A stretch of 64,000 nucleotides of DNA from JASHPR01 sp963778075. GTDB taxonomy: Bacteria; Actinomycetota; Actinomycetes; Streptosporangiales; Streptosporangiaceae. The notes under the pieces are model-generated. The model was not told the origin of the DNA, did not search any database, and saw nothing but the letters and a program-made list of their open reading frames with translations. Position 1 is the stretch's first letter. Each line of letters starts with the position of its first letter. Shown in pieces: positions 34,444 through 46,212 of the stretch. The stretch lies in the NCBI GenBank assembly GCA_963778075.1, contig CAVZTJ010000018.1:40977-104976 (forward strand), read 5' to 3'. The translations under genes and the position numbers were made by a program.

Positions 34444-34526
34444 CAAAACTCCCGGCGATGCTGATGACATGTCCGCATTGGAGCCTAGTGGAGCGGCAGC
34501 GGGCTGACGCACTGACCACGCCGGCC

Positions 34527-35342
34527 TCAGCGAGCCTGCTCTTCCCAGGACAGCACGCGGTCGCGGTAGGCGCGGGCGGCGGCGCGCAGCTCGAGCTCGG
34601 GGTCGAGGCCGGCCGCCCGGGCCCGCGCCACGAGCGCGAACAGTTCCGCGCCGAGTTCGCTGGGCGCGCCAGCGCCGGCCGGGCCATCAGCGTCGGCCGT
34701 CTCGGCGGAGACGTTGAACACGGCCAGGTCTGCGGGAACGCCGGCCCGCTCGGCCCGCCGCTGCAGCTGGGCGGCGAGGGCGAGGGCCGGCTGCCCGAAC
34801 GGGACGCCGTCCAGCACCGAGCCGGGGACGCCCGACTTGGCCTGGCGCTCCGCCGCCTTGATCGCGTCCCAGTTCAGCTTCACCTCGTCCGGGCCGGACA
34901 CGCTGACGTCGCTGAACACGTGCGGGTGCCTGCGGATCAGTTTGGCCGCGATCCCCTCGGCGACGTCATCGATCGTGTACCCGGTGCCGTCGGTCCGCTC
35001 GGACGCCACCTCGGCGTGGAAGTACACCTGCAGGAGGACGTCGCCAAGTTCCTCGCGAACGGCGTCCGGATCGCCGCTCTCCAGCGCGTCGATCGCCTCG
35101 TAGCTCTCCTCGAGCAGGTGCGGGGCGAGCGACTCGTGCGTCTGCTGCGCATCCCACGGGCACTCCCGCCGCAGCCGCGCCATGACGGCCATCAGATCCA
35201 GCAAGCCCGAGCCGGGCCCGCGGTCGGCCTCCGTCGCCTCCGCCGTATCCGCCGCCTCAGCCGTATCTGCCGCCTCAGCCGTATCCGACGCCTCAGCCGC
35301 TTCCGCCGCCTCTGCCGGGCCCGGCTCGCGCCCGTCCCGCAT
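34527..35342 (-). CDS. mazG: MazG family nucleoside triphosphate pyrophosphohydrolase
   Basis: About 271 residues. The catalytic MazG core is LMAVMARLRRECPWDAQQTH, LLEESYEAIDALE and REELGDVLLQVYFH (EExxE and ExxD metal ligands), followed by AEGIAAKLIRRHPHVF and a second, weaker copy toward the C-terminus. It hydrolyses (d)NTPs, including aberrant ones, to monophosphates. The first ~45 residues are AEAADT-type repeats from an 18-bp minisatellite (~35230-35300). ATG 35342 and GTG 35345 sit at workable distance from AGGAG; ATG 35351 is immediately against it. It lies upstream of eno on the same strand. Confidence 0.93.
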   Translation of the reverse strand: MRDGREPGPAEAAEAAEASDTAEAADTAEAADTAEATEADRGPGSGLLDLMAVMARLRRECPWDAQQTHESLAPHLLEESYEAIDALESGDPDAVREELGDVLLQVYFHAEVASERTDGTGYTIDDVAEGIAAKLIRRHPHVFSDVSVSGPDEVKLNWDAIKAAERQAKSGVPGSVLDGVPFGQPALALAAQLQRRAERAGVPADLAVFNVSAETADADGPAGAGAPSELGAELFALVARARAAGLDPELELRAAARAYRDRVLSWEEQAR

Positions 35343-35453
35343 CACCGGCATCTCCTGACCCCGTCCATGCGGCTAAGGCTAACCGCGTCGTGTCACACAA
35401 GCCCTGGCTGTCTCGTCTCAGACCACACTGGAGCACGGAAGGAGGACACACAG

Positions 35454-35864
35454 ATGACGCGAGACGAGGAGGCGGGCTACTTCGCGCCCATCTCCGCGAC
35501 GAAGTACATCCGGCTGACGACGTTCCGGCGGGATGGCACCCCGGTGGCCACGCCGGTGCACATCGCCGCCGAGCCAGACGACGGAGACGTTGCGTACTTC
35601 CGCACTTGGGACACGACCGGCAAGGCCAAGCGGCTTCGGCACACGCCGGCGGTCCTGGTGGCGCCTGCGACGTTCCGGGGACAGGCGCTCGGGCCCGCGA
35701 TCCAGGCCGAGGCCCACCTCCTCGACTGTGAGGCATCGCAGCGCGCCGCCCGCTTGCTGGCCAGCAAGCATCCGATCCTGCACGGCCGGCTCATCCCGTG
35801 GTATCACCGCCGCCGCGGGTGGGTCACCCAGCAGTACCGCCTGGACCCGTCGCCAGGCCCCTAA
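35454..35864 (+). CDS. PPOX-class F420-dependent oxidoreductase, second copy
   Basis: A 136-residue split-barrel protein unlike the 28996 gene in sequence. Conserved parts are KYIRLTTFRRDGTPVATPV, YFRTWDTTGKAKRLRHTPAV and GWVTQQYRLDP; the TWxTTGKAKRLR motif is typical of the family that binds F420. Substrate unknown. ATG 35454 has GGAAGGAGGA 7 nt upstream. The open frame continues upstream over the mazG region but without support. Its 3' end overlaps the convergent SurA-like gene by 4 bp. Confidence 0.88.
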   Translation: MTRDEEAGYFAPISATKYIRLTTFRRDGTPVATPVHIAAEPDDGDVAYFRTWDTTGKAKRLRHTPAVLVAPATFRGQALGPAIQAEAHLLDCEASQRAARLLASKHPILHGRLIPWYHRRRGWVTQQYRLDPSPGP

Positions 35865-36535
35865 CAGGGCGGGTTGCGCGTCACCTTGGCGGCGGATTTG
35901 GACGTCTGGGTCACCGACAGCTTCGAGGGCGCCGCCACCACGGAGAAGTCGCTGTAGTTCAGCTCGCCGAACTGCGGGTTGATCAGGATGTCCAGGCTCT
36001 TGGCCGCGAGGCACTGCGACTTGTTGAACCTGTCTTCCAGCGCCGTCTGGGCCGACGACGCGCTCGGCAGCTTCCCGCCGTCGAGGCGGTTCAGCAGCTT
36101 GGTCTCGATCGCCTGATACTGGCCAAGTTCGCTGAGCATGTCCGGCGGCAGGCCGTTGGCCACGGCTACCGCGGGCAGCGGAGCGCTCTCGCCGCTCTGC
36201 TTAATCGAGGCCTCGATGGAGGACAGCGCCTGCGACACCTCGGTCGGCGTCACCGTGATGCCCTCCCGCTGCGCCAGCCGGTCGCGGACCTTGAACCTGA
36301 CGATCCAGCCGAGGACCTCCTGCGGCGCCTGCGAGGCGGAGTACTGCAGCTGGACCTTGCCACGGTACTGCTGGTATCCGGCCTTGAGGTTGGAGACCTC
36401 GGCAGACAGGGTGCTCGACGAGACCCGCTGATTGCCGACGATCGCGGCGGCGCCCATGTGCACCGTCCCGCACGCGGCGACCGCCAGGCCGCACACTCCC
36501 GCGGCAGCGGCCGCCTTTATCCAGGTGCGGAGCAC
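35861..36535 (-). CDS. SurA N-terminal domain lipoprotein
   Basis: A 224-residue exported protein. Signal: KAAAAAGVCGLAVAAC with lipobox LAVAAC and lipidated Cys at ~22. The mature part begins AAAIVGNQRVSSSTLSAEV, as in SurA/PrsA chaperone N-domains, and is helical; no parvulin domain follows. Such proteins are thought to help fold or chaperone exported proteins. GTG 36535 has AAGGAGGG upstream. It follows mfd by 15 bp on the same strand. Two Cys near the C-terminus (SQCLAAKS and NPPC) may form a disulfide. Confidence 0.85.
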   Translation of the reverse strand: MLRTWIKAAAAAGVCGLAVAACGTVHMGAAAIVGNQRVSSSTLSAEVSNLKAGYQQYRGKVQLQYSASQAPQEVLGWIVRFKVRDRLAQREGITVTPTEVSQALSSIEASIKQSGESAPLPAVAVANGLPPDMLSELGQYQAIETKLLNRLDGGKLPSASSAQTALEDRFNKSQCLAAKSLDILINPQFGELNYSDFSVVAAPSKLSVTQTSKSAAKVTRNPPC

Positions 36536-36550
36536 GCTGACGATCCCTCC

Positions 36551-40390
<3,840 letters not shown>

Positions 40391-40508
40391 CGGTCCCTAG
40401 GGCTAGAAGACACGGGGGGCGGGCAACACGAAAGGCCCGCGCCCGGCATACCACCCTCCTGGTAAGAGGAGGAGCGGCCCGTCCGGGATACGGGACTCCT
40501 TAATTCTA

Positions 40509-40560
40509 CCCGCCCGGCCCGCCCGGCCCGCCCGGCCCGCCCGGCCCGCCCGGCCCGCCC
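40509..40560. repeat. 9-bp C/G-rich microsatellite upstream of mfd
   Basis: About six copies of cccgcccgg, trailing into looser cccgccc words to about 40615. The gap 40391-40705 holds the divergent promoters of mfd and of the methyltransferase-like gene, plus CTCCT/AGGAG inverted elements near 40450-40475. No gene is seen in it. Confidence 0.85.
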
Positions 40561-40705
40561 GAGCCGTCTACCCGCCCAACCCGCCTACCCGCCCGACCCG
40601 CCCGGTCCCACCCGACCGCCTGGGCCGACCCGGCCAGACAGTCAGACACGGCCGGCAAGCGCGCCTTCGCAACTAAATGTACTCGGAGGGTTACGCTATG
40701 GAATC

Positions 40706-41584
40706 GTGAACGGCATGGGCGGTATGAGCAGTTCTGCCGCGGTCACCGCAACCAGGCCCGGGCGGCAGCGGGCAGACGCGAATGTCGCGACCATGACGGC
40801 CTTCTGGCCCACTGGTCTAAATGACCGGGATGACGACAGGCATGGGGCTGGTGGCACCGCCCTGCGCGAGCGGGCCGCCGAGCCGTTTACCCAGGCCGCA
40901 CTCGACTGCGCCGCGGAGCGGCCCGGGCAGACCGTCGTGCTGCTGCAGGTCGGCGCCACCACCGCGGGCGACGAGCTGGACGCCGCGCGGCTGCACATGG
41001 CCGGCTGCGACGTCGCCGTCACCCTGATCGACGACGACACGGCGGCGGCCAGGGCCGCCGTGGCCGGGCGCCCGGACCTCGGCGCGTGCACGCTGTGCGA
41101 CCCGCGGATGGCGCCGCTGGTGCCACGCTCGGTCGACATCGTGCACTGCGCGCTGCTGCTCGAGCGGATCAGCCACGCCGAGCTCGTGCTCGACCGCCTC
41201 GTGGAAACGCTCAGGCCCGGAGGGCAGCTGTTGCTGCAGGCCATCGACCGGGACTGCGCCATCGGCTTTCTCGACCGGGTGCTGCCCCGGCCGCTGCGCG
41301 CGCTGATCTGGCGCAGCCTGCGGCCGGGCGGGCCCGGCCCGTACCCGGCCGTATACGAGCGGCTGGTGTCCGAGCGCGGTATCCAGTCCTACGTGCTGCG
41401 GCGCGGCCTGGTGATCGCGCAGCGGCAGACGCTGAGCCTACTGCCCGGCCGCCGCAGGCCGCTCTGGCTGCGGGCCGTCAGCGGGCTGGTCGCAGGCCTG
41501 TCCCGGGGACGGCTGACCTCGGACCACGACGAGCTGCGGTACATCATCCGCAAGCCGGAGGACCAATTCGCCCGGGTGCTCTAG
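40706..41584 (+). CDS. Class I SAM methyltransferase-like protein, motif I atypical
   Basis: A 292-residue protein. The second half looks like a Methyltransf_11 enzyme: VDIVHCALLLERISHAELVL and VETLRPGGQLLLQAID are the usual post-motif IV helix and strand. The expected SAM-binding GxGxG at motif I is replaced by VVLLQVGATTAGDELD, so SAM binding is doubtful. A basic/helical C-terminus follows. GTG 40706 lacks a ribosome site and has TACGCT 8 nt upstream (40692-40697), so it may be leaderless. It is followed by the sulfurylase-APS kinase gene 127 bp on. Confidence 0.65.
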   Translation: MNGMGGMSSSAAVTATRPGRQRADANVATMTAFWPTGLNDRDDDRHGAGGTALRERAAEPFTQAALDCAAERPGQTVVLLQVGATTAGDELDAARLHMAGCDVAVTLIDDDTAAARAAVAGRPDLGACTLCDPRMAPLVPRSVDIVHCALLLERISHAELVLDRLVETLRPGGQLLLQAIDRDCAIGFLDRVLPRPLRALIWRSLRPGGPGPYPAVYERLVSERGIQSYVLRRGLVIAQRQTLSLLPGRRRPLWLRAVSGLVAGLSRGRLTSDHDELRYIIRKPEDQFARVL

Positions 41585-41711
41585 CTGTCCGGGCGCCGCC
41601 AGATGACCCGGCGCTGCTGCCCGTGTAGCCTCGGGCTTGCCTGGCAGTTCCGATCGTTGCTGCAGTAACCGGGGCGGGTGGACCGGGCGCCGTCCCGGAC
41701 GGAGGGTTGAC

Positions 41712-43274
41712 GTGACTGCTGAGGCGCAAACCGGCGTGCCCGCTGATCTTATGGAGGCGCCGTCCCTGGCACTGGACGACGCCCAGCTCGGCGACCTGGA
41801 ACTCTTGCTGTCTGGCGTGTTCGCGCCGCTGACCGGGTTCATGACCGCGGCAGACGTGACCGCGGTCGTCGAGCAGGGCACCCTGGCGGACGGCACGCCC
41901 TGGCCGATCCCGGTGATCCTTGACGTCGTCGTGGACGCGGTCCCCGCCGATGCCGGCCAGGTCGTGCTCACCGACCCCGAGGGCACTCCGCTCGCAATGC
42001 TGGACATCGCCGAACGCAGCGAACCCGCGGCCGCCGCACCGGACTCCGGGCTGATCCGGCTGGCCGGCCCCATCACCAGCCTGCGCGAGCCCGAGCACGG
42101 GCCGTTCCGGCGGCTGATGCTGCGCCCCGGCGACGCCCGCGCCGCGCTCGGTGACGGGCCGGTACTCGCCTACGTCAGCCGGGGCCCGGTGCACGGGCGG
42201 CAGATCGGCCAGCTCCGGCACGTGGCAGGCCAGCTCAAGGCGCGCCTGCTGCTGCTGCCGCTGATCACCGGGCCGGCCGAGGTCGTCACGCGGCCCGAAG
42301 CACTGATTCGCTCCGTGCTCGCGGCGGCGGCGAACCTGCCACCGGGAACGATGGTGATCCCGGTGCCACTGGCCGCGCGCGGCCCGCTTGCAGGAACCGG
42401 ACCAGAGCGGGAACTGTCCGCGTATGGGCTGGTCGCTGCCGCGTTCGGGGCATCGCACTTGATGATCGATGAGGCCCAGGCCGCGCTCGGGGCCGGCGCC
42501 GCTGACGGCCCTGGCATGGCCATCCCCGTTGTCCGGGCCGGCGACTGGGCCTACGACCCGCTCGCCGAGGTATGGCGGCCGCTCGCGCTCATCGAGGCGG
42601 GCACGGAACGCGCCGACCTGTCCGTTGGTGAGCTCGGTGACCTGCTCGACGCCGGGGCCGAGATACCAGCGTGGTTCACCCCGCCGCCCGTGGCGCGGGA
42701 ACTGCGGCGCGCCCGCCCGCCGCGCTCCGAACGAGGCTTCGTGCTGTTCCTGACCGGGCTGTCCGGTTCCGGCAAGTCCACGATCGCGCGAAACCTTGCC
42801 GACGCCCTGGCCGAGCGCGGCGACCGCAAGGTCACGCTGCTCGACGGCGACCTGGTCAGGCAGCTGCTTTCGGCTGGCCTCACGTTCTCGCGGGCGGACC
42901 GGGACCTGAACATCGCGCGGATCGGTTTCGTGGCGGCCGAGGTCGCCCGGCACGGCGGCATCGCCATCTGCTCACCGGTCGCGCCATTCGCGGAGGCCAG
43001 GGCCCGGGCCAGGAGGATGGTGTCGGAGGTCGGCGACTTCCTGCTGATCCACGTCGCCACGCCGCTCGAGGTGTGCGAGGCCCGCGACCGGAAGGGCCTC
43101 TACGCCAAGGCCAGGGCGGGCGTGATCCCCCAGTTCACCGGCATCTCCGACCCGTACGAGGAGCCCCAGGACGCCGACCTCGTCATCGACACCGGGGCGA
43201 TGACCCGCGAGCAGGCGACCGAGGCCGTGCTCAGGCTGCTGACCTCCGGCGGATGGCTGTCGCCCGCTCAGTAA
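41712..43274 (+). CDS. cysC: Adenylyl-sulfate kinase with N-terminal sulfurylase-like domain
   Basis: A 520-residue fusion. The C-terminal ~190 residues are a complete APS kinase: P-loop FLTGLSGSGKSTI (Lys355), LLDGDLVRQLLSAGLTFSRADR, then IHVATPLEVCEARDRKGLYAKAR; it makes PAPS from APS. The N-terminal ~330 residues resemble ATP sulfurylase (PUA-like part, FAPLTGFM, then the nucleotide domain), but the HxGH-type motif is only RGPVHGRQIG, with the Asn and second His missing. So the sulfurylase activity is probably lost and the domain may be regulatory or structural. GTG 41712 has ACGGAGGG 5 nt upstream. Confidence 0.93.
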   Translation: MTAEAQTGVPADLMEAPSLALDDAQLGDLELLLSGVFAPLTGFMTAADVTAVVEQGTLADGTPWPIPVILDVVVDAVPADAGQVVLTDPEGTPLAMLDIAERSEPAAAAPDSGLIRLAGPITSLREPEHGPFRRLMLRPGDARAALGDGPVLAYVSRGPVHGRQIGQLRHVAGQLKARLLLLPLITGPAEVVTRPEALIRSVLAAAANLPPGTMVIPVPLAARGPLAGTGPERELSAYGLVAAAFGASHLMIDEAQAALGAGAADGPGMAIPVVRAGDWAYDPLAEVWRPLALIEAGTERADLSVGELGDLLDAGAEIPAWFTPPPVARELRRARPPRSERGFVLFLTGLSGSGKSTIARNLADALAERGDRKVTLLDGDLVRQLLSAGLTFSRADRDLNIARIGFVAAEVARHGGIAICSPVAPFAEARARARRMVSEVGDFLLIHVATPLEVCEARDRKGLYAKARAGVIPQFTGISDPYEEPQDADLVIDTGAMTREQATEAVLRLLTSGGWLSPAQ

Positions 43275-43373
43275 TCCGCCCGGCCGGACCAAGGCCACAC
43301 AACCCGCCAGGGGCCGGAACAACGCCGCCATGGCCGGGCGGCCCGATCAGCCGTCACGCCTGGGCGGCCCGGG

Positions 43374-43616
43374 TCAGTCCTCGTCTTCGGCCCGGGTGCC
43401 CTCGTCCAGCCGCTGGCGGAAGTTGCTGATCCTGGAGTTGATCGACCCCGCCATCGCATCCCGGTACCGGGACAGCACGACGAAGCTGAGCAGGCCGCTG
43501 ATCAGCACCGCCAGCGCCAGGAGCGGCAGCCCGGTGACGCCCACCAGGTAGAGCACCCCGAGCACCACCACGAAGAGCAAGATCCTCGCGGTGGTGTAGG
43601 CAAACGTCGCACGCAT
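43374..43616 (-). CDS. DUF4229 small membrane protein
   Basis: An 80-residue membrane protein with two helices (ARILLFVVVLGVLYLVGVTG and LPLLALAVLISGLLSFVVLS) and an RDAMAGSINSRISNFRQRLDE tail, the pattern of DUF4229. Its function is unknown to me. It is convergent with cysC and diverges from bldC. Confidence 0.85.
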   Translation of the reverse strand: MRATFAYTTARILLFVVVLGVLYLVGVTGLPLLALAVLISGLLSFVVLSRYRDAMAGSINSRISNFRQRLDEGTRAEDED

Positions 43617-43751
43617 AGCAAGGCCAGCTTATTGGCTGCCCGGCGCCGTCTGCGCGCCGGGCAGATGCGCCGCAGGGCGCCGGGGGCTGGAGGTCACGGT
43701 CAGCGATTTCTCAGACCAGATTTTCCGGAAACTAGGGAGAAAAACCGTTCT

Positions 43752-43761
43752 TGTCGCGACA
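43752..43761. promoter_or_regulatory. 10-bp palindrome upstream of bldC
   Basis: TGTCGCGACA is perfectly symmetric and lies 41 bp before the bldC ATG, in an AT-rich setting (aaaaaccgttct just before it). It could be an operator, possibly for a LexA-like or developmental regulator; the regulator is unknown. Confidence 0.35.
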
Positions 43762-43802
43762 CTTAGGACAGGCTCCTTTGGAGATCGGGAGGGGTAGCCA
43801 GA

Positions 43803-44006
43803 ATGGACGGAAATAGTGAGCGACTGCTCACGCCGGGTGAAGTCGCAGCCTTGTTCCGGGTGGATCCAAAGACTGTGACCCGCTGGGCGGCGTCTGGCCG
43901 CATCAGTAGCATCCGCACTCCAGGCGGCCACCGGCGGTTCCGGGAGTCAGAGGTCAGGGCCCTGCTCGGCGGCGATTCCGCTGCCACCCCAGAGCCAGCC
44001 GTCTAG
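43803..44006 (+). CDS. bldC: Developmental transcription factor BldC
   Basis: A 67-residue MerR-like regulator: LLTPGEVAALFRVDPKTVTRWAASGRISSIRTPGGHRRFRESEV spans the winged HTH almost completely. BldC binds DNA in head-to-tail arrays and delays sporulation in Streptomyces; in other actinobacteria it is a general regulator. ATG 43803 is preceded by GGGAGGGG at 8-10 nt. The upstream gap contains the palindrome TGTCGCGACA (43752-43761). Confidence 0.95.
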   Translation: MDGNSERLLTPGEVAALFRVDPKTVTRWAASGRISSIRTPGGHRRFRESEVRALLGGDSAATPEPAV

Positions 44007-44084
44007 GAGACCGAACCGACCTACGCTCCCCGCCGGAACATCCCGCAGCCCCCACGGCTCCGCTAGCACCCGCCAGGCGGGACC

Positions 44085-44378
44085 CTAGTGATCGTCGCCG
44101 TCCGGCATCCGCCCGGGGTTCCCGTGACGGGCCAGGAAGTCAAGGAACTGCCTGCGCAGCGGCTCGTCCCCTTCTTGCCAGCGCTTACGCCGCTCGTCGA
44201 ACTCTTCCTGCGTGACAGCCTGCTCGGCGAATCTCTCGTAGTCGGCGTCGTCGGGGCCGATCTCCACGTAGACGTCGCTGATGTACCTGCCCCCGCCCGC
44301 GTCGCCTTCTCCGCTCACGGTCACGGTCGCGGACTCGGGCACCAAGAGATTGCCGTTAGGCAGCTTTATTACATACAT
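44085..44378 (-). CDS. Small conserved-looking protein downstream of a metallopeptidase
   Basis: A 97-residue acidic protein. It opens MYVIKLPNGNLLVPESATVT, continues with a beta-rich part (YISDVYVEIGPDDADYERF) and ends in a helix with FDERRKRWQEGDEPLRRQF. No family is recognised. It starts 13 bp after the metallopeptidase stop on the same strand, so the pair is an operon. The fixed small partner of a protease could be an inhibitor or immunity factor; that is inference. Confidence 0.75.
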   Translation of the reverse strand: MYVIKLPNGNLLVPESATVTVSGEGDAGGGRYISDVYVEIGPDDADYERFAEQAVTQEEFDERRKRWQEGDEPLRRQFLDFLARHGNPGRMPDGDDH

Positions 44379-44391
44379 CTCCCCTCCAACC

Positions 44392-45441
44392 CTAGATGCC
44401 GTAGCGAACGTTGAAGTAAAGCATCACGTTCAGCGCCGACCTCGTGTCGCCGCCGAGCATTTCCACCAGAGCCGGCCGCTGCCGGGATGCGATCGCCGCG
44501 AACGCGTCGGCGAAGAACTCCCTGCGGCCCAGCAGGCCTGGCTGCCGGTGAAAAGCGCTCACCATGTGCGGCAAGCACTGGTCGTACAGGGAATGGAACG
44601 CTTCGGAGTCGGATTGCCATTGCTCACCAGATCCGTCGATGTCGTCGAGGGCGTGCCCGATCTCGTGGCACATGACGTCCGGTGACGGCGACGGCCTGGA
44701 CCCGACAATGATCTTGCGCTCGCCGTACGCACCGGCGCACGCGTCCCAGGTTGCCCGGCCGGACGGCAGCGGAACACCCTTGAGCCTTCCCATGTCATCC
44801 AGGTTGGGGACGCCGCCGATGCCGATGTAGATCGCGTCCAGGCCCGCCGCCAGCCTGGCCTTGATGAGCTGCGGCAGTTCGGCGAGGCGGTCGATGGCGC
44901 GCACCACCTCGGGCGGCGGCGTCACGTCGTCGGCCCACTCCCGGTGGACCAGCTTCTCGATGTGCCCACAGTGCCGCCGGCCGGCCGCTGTCCGGTTACT
45001 CTGCGCGATCTCGTACCAGGGAGGCCTGGCCTCGGCGGTTTGAATGGCCCGGGCCGGCTGCGCCCGTGTGGCCGGACTGGCGGCCGTGCCCGCCCTGGGC
45101 GCTGCGCGCGTCGCCACCCGGGCGATCCCCCAGCGCCGCGGCAGGGCATGACCGGCGGGGCCGCCGGGGCCGCCGGGGTCGCCTACCTGCCGGGGCGAGC
45201 TAACGGCCGGCGGCGCCTGCGGTGCCTGGCCGCCCGGCCGGGCACCGCTGGCCGGCGGCCCGGCGCTGGGCCGAGGCGGCGCGGGCCGCCCGCCCCCCAC
45301 CCTGCGGTGCGCGCCGACAACCCCGGGCGTGGCCAGCCCGGGAGTCCCGCCGCCCCCGCCGCCCCGGTCACGCACCCTGACCTTGTCGGGCTGCTGACGC
45401 CGACGTGAGCGGCGGATGCGATCGAGTAAGCGCAGCCGCAT
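44392..45441 (-). CDS. Putative zinc metallopeptidase (ATLF/gluzincin-like), Gly/Pro-rich N-terminus
   Basis: A 349-residue protein. Residues ~20-140 are a basic, Gly/Pro/Ala-rich low-complexity region. Residues ~145-349 form a domain with the zincin motif HEIGHALDDIDG (His259, Glu260, His263) and a later REFFADAFAAIASR, which may supply the third ligand as in anthrax lethal factor-like and related toxin peptidases. SEAFHSLYDQC and CLPHMVSAF are nearby. There is no signal peptide, so export would need another route. ATG 45441 has GGGAG 9 nt upstream. Substrate unknown. Confidence 0.78.
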   Translation of the reverse strand: MRLRLLDRIRRSRRRQQPDKVRVRDRGGGGGGTPGLATPGVVGAHRRVGGGRPAPPRPSAGPPASGARPGGQAPQAPPAVSSPRQVGDPGGPGGPAGHALPRRWGIARVATRAAPRAGTAASPATRAQPARAIQTAEARPPWYEIAQSNRTAAGRRHCGHIEKLVHREWADDVTPPPEVVRAIDRLAELPQLIKARLAAGLDAIYIGIGGVPNLDDMGRLKGVPLPSGRATWDACAGAYGERKIIVGSRPSPSPDVMCHEIGHALDDIDGSGEQWQSDSEAFHSLYDQCLPHMVSAFHRQPGLLGRREFFADAFAAIASRQRPALVEMLGGDTRSALNVMLYFNVRYGI

Positions 45442-45600
45442 AGCTTGTCTCCCTGGATCGACAGGCCGCCAGATTACGACGGATCGACGCGATCCTCACT
45501 CACGTCACTGAATGTTACCTATTACGGTCTGCCCGTATGAGTCCGGAATAGTCAGCCAATTTAGCCACGAGCCGGGCGCCGCAGCCGCTAGGCTGCCGGC

Positions 45601-46014
45601 ATGTTGCTCGCTGGCGTACTCTTTGGGCTGGTCACAGTGGGTTTCGTCGTGCCCTGCCTGATCGATGTTGCGGTCACCGCCGCTAGCGATTTGCGCAGCC
45701 TCACGAAGCCCGCCTGGGTGCTCATCATCGTGTTCTTTTCGATATTTGGGGCAACCGCCTGGCTCATCGCCGGACGCCCGGACTGGCGTAGACGCAGCAT
45801 GTTGCCCCGTTACCTCGAGGGCGCGCCATCCATCGGCCAGCAAGAGGCGTTGCGGCGCCACCCGGCCGGCCGGGCCTGGGACCCCACGATCGACGCCCGG
45901 CTGGGCAACCCGCCCATCCAGGCGAGCGAGATCCCGCGGCCCGTGGGTCCCGACGACGATCTGGAGTTCCTGCAGGAGCTGGCCCGCCGGATCCGCGACT
46001 CAGACATCGACTAA
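45601..46014 (+). CDS. PLDc_N domain membrane protein
   Basis: A 137-residue protein with two membrane helices (LLAGVLFGLVTVGFVVPCLI; AWVLIIVFFSIFGATAWLIA) forming a PLDc_N module, the N-terminal membrane part of cardiolipin synthases, here alone. The soluble tail contains PTIDARLGNPPIQ and ends acidic. No ribosome site; TAGGCT (45589-45594) lies 6 nt before ATG 45601, so it is probably leaderless. Function unknown. Confidence 0.8.
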   Translation: MLLAGVLFGLVTVGFVVPCLIDVAVTAASDLRSLTKPAWVLIIVFFSIFGATAWLIAGRPDWRRRSMLPRYLEGAPSIGQQEALRRHPAGRAWDPTIDARLGNPPIQASEIPRPVGPDDDLEFLQELARRIRDSDID

Positions 46015-46212
46015 CCGCCGCGCCCCAGCCGCCCCATCGCCCAGCCCGCATTTCCGGACGCGCCCCATACTCTCATCGCCCCCGCCGAAACCCGCCTAGC
46101 AGCAATCCGCCGCACATTTACTTCGACCCGTGGCCACATTCCGGGCATATCACCCGTTCAGGCAACTCAGTCGAAGTAAGAGTCGAGCCGGTCAGGGTCG
46201 TGCGCGTGAGGG

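Noticed and set aside
46118..46200. Minus-strand peptide end ERVICPECGHGSK resembling a zinc ribbon, inside a TTACTTCGAC/GTCGAAGTAA inverted repeat
   Set aside because: Only one CxxC is present, no start or upstream coding sequence exists, and the frame overlaps ccsB; the inverted repeat may be a terminator-like element but lacks a T tract.
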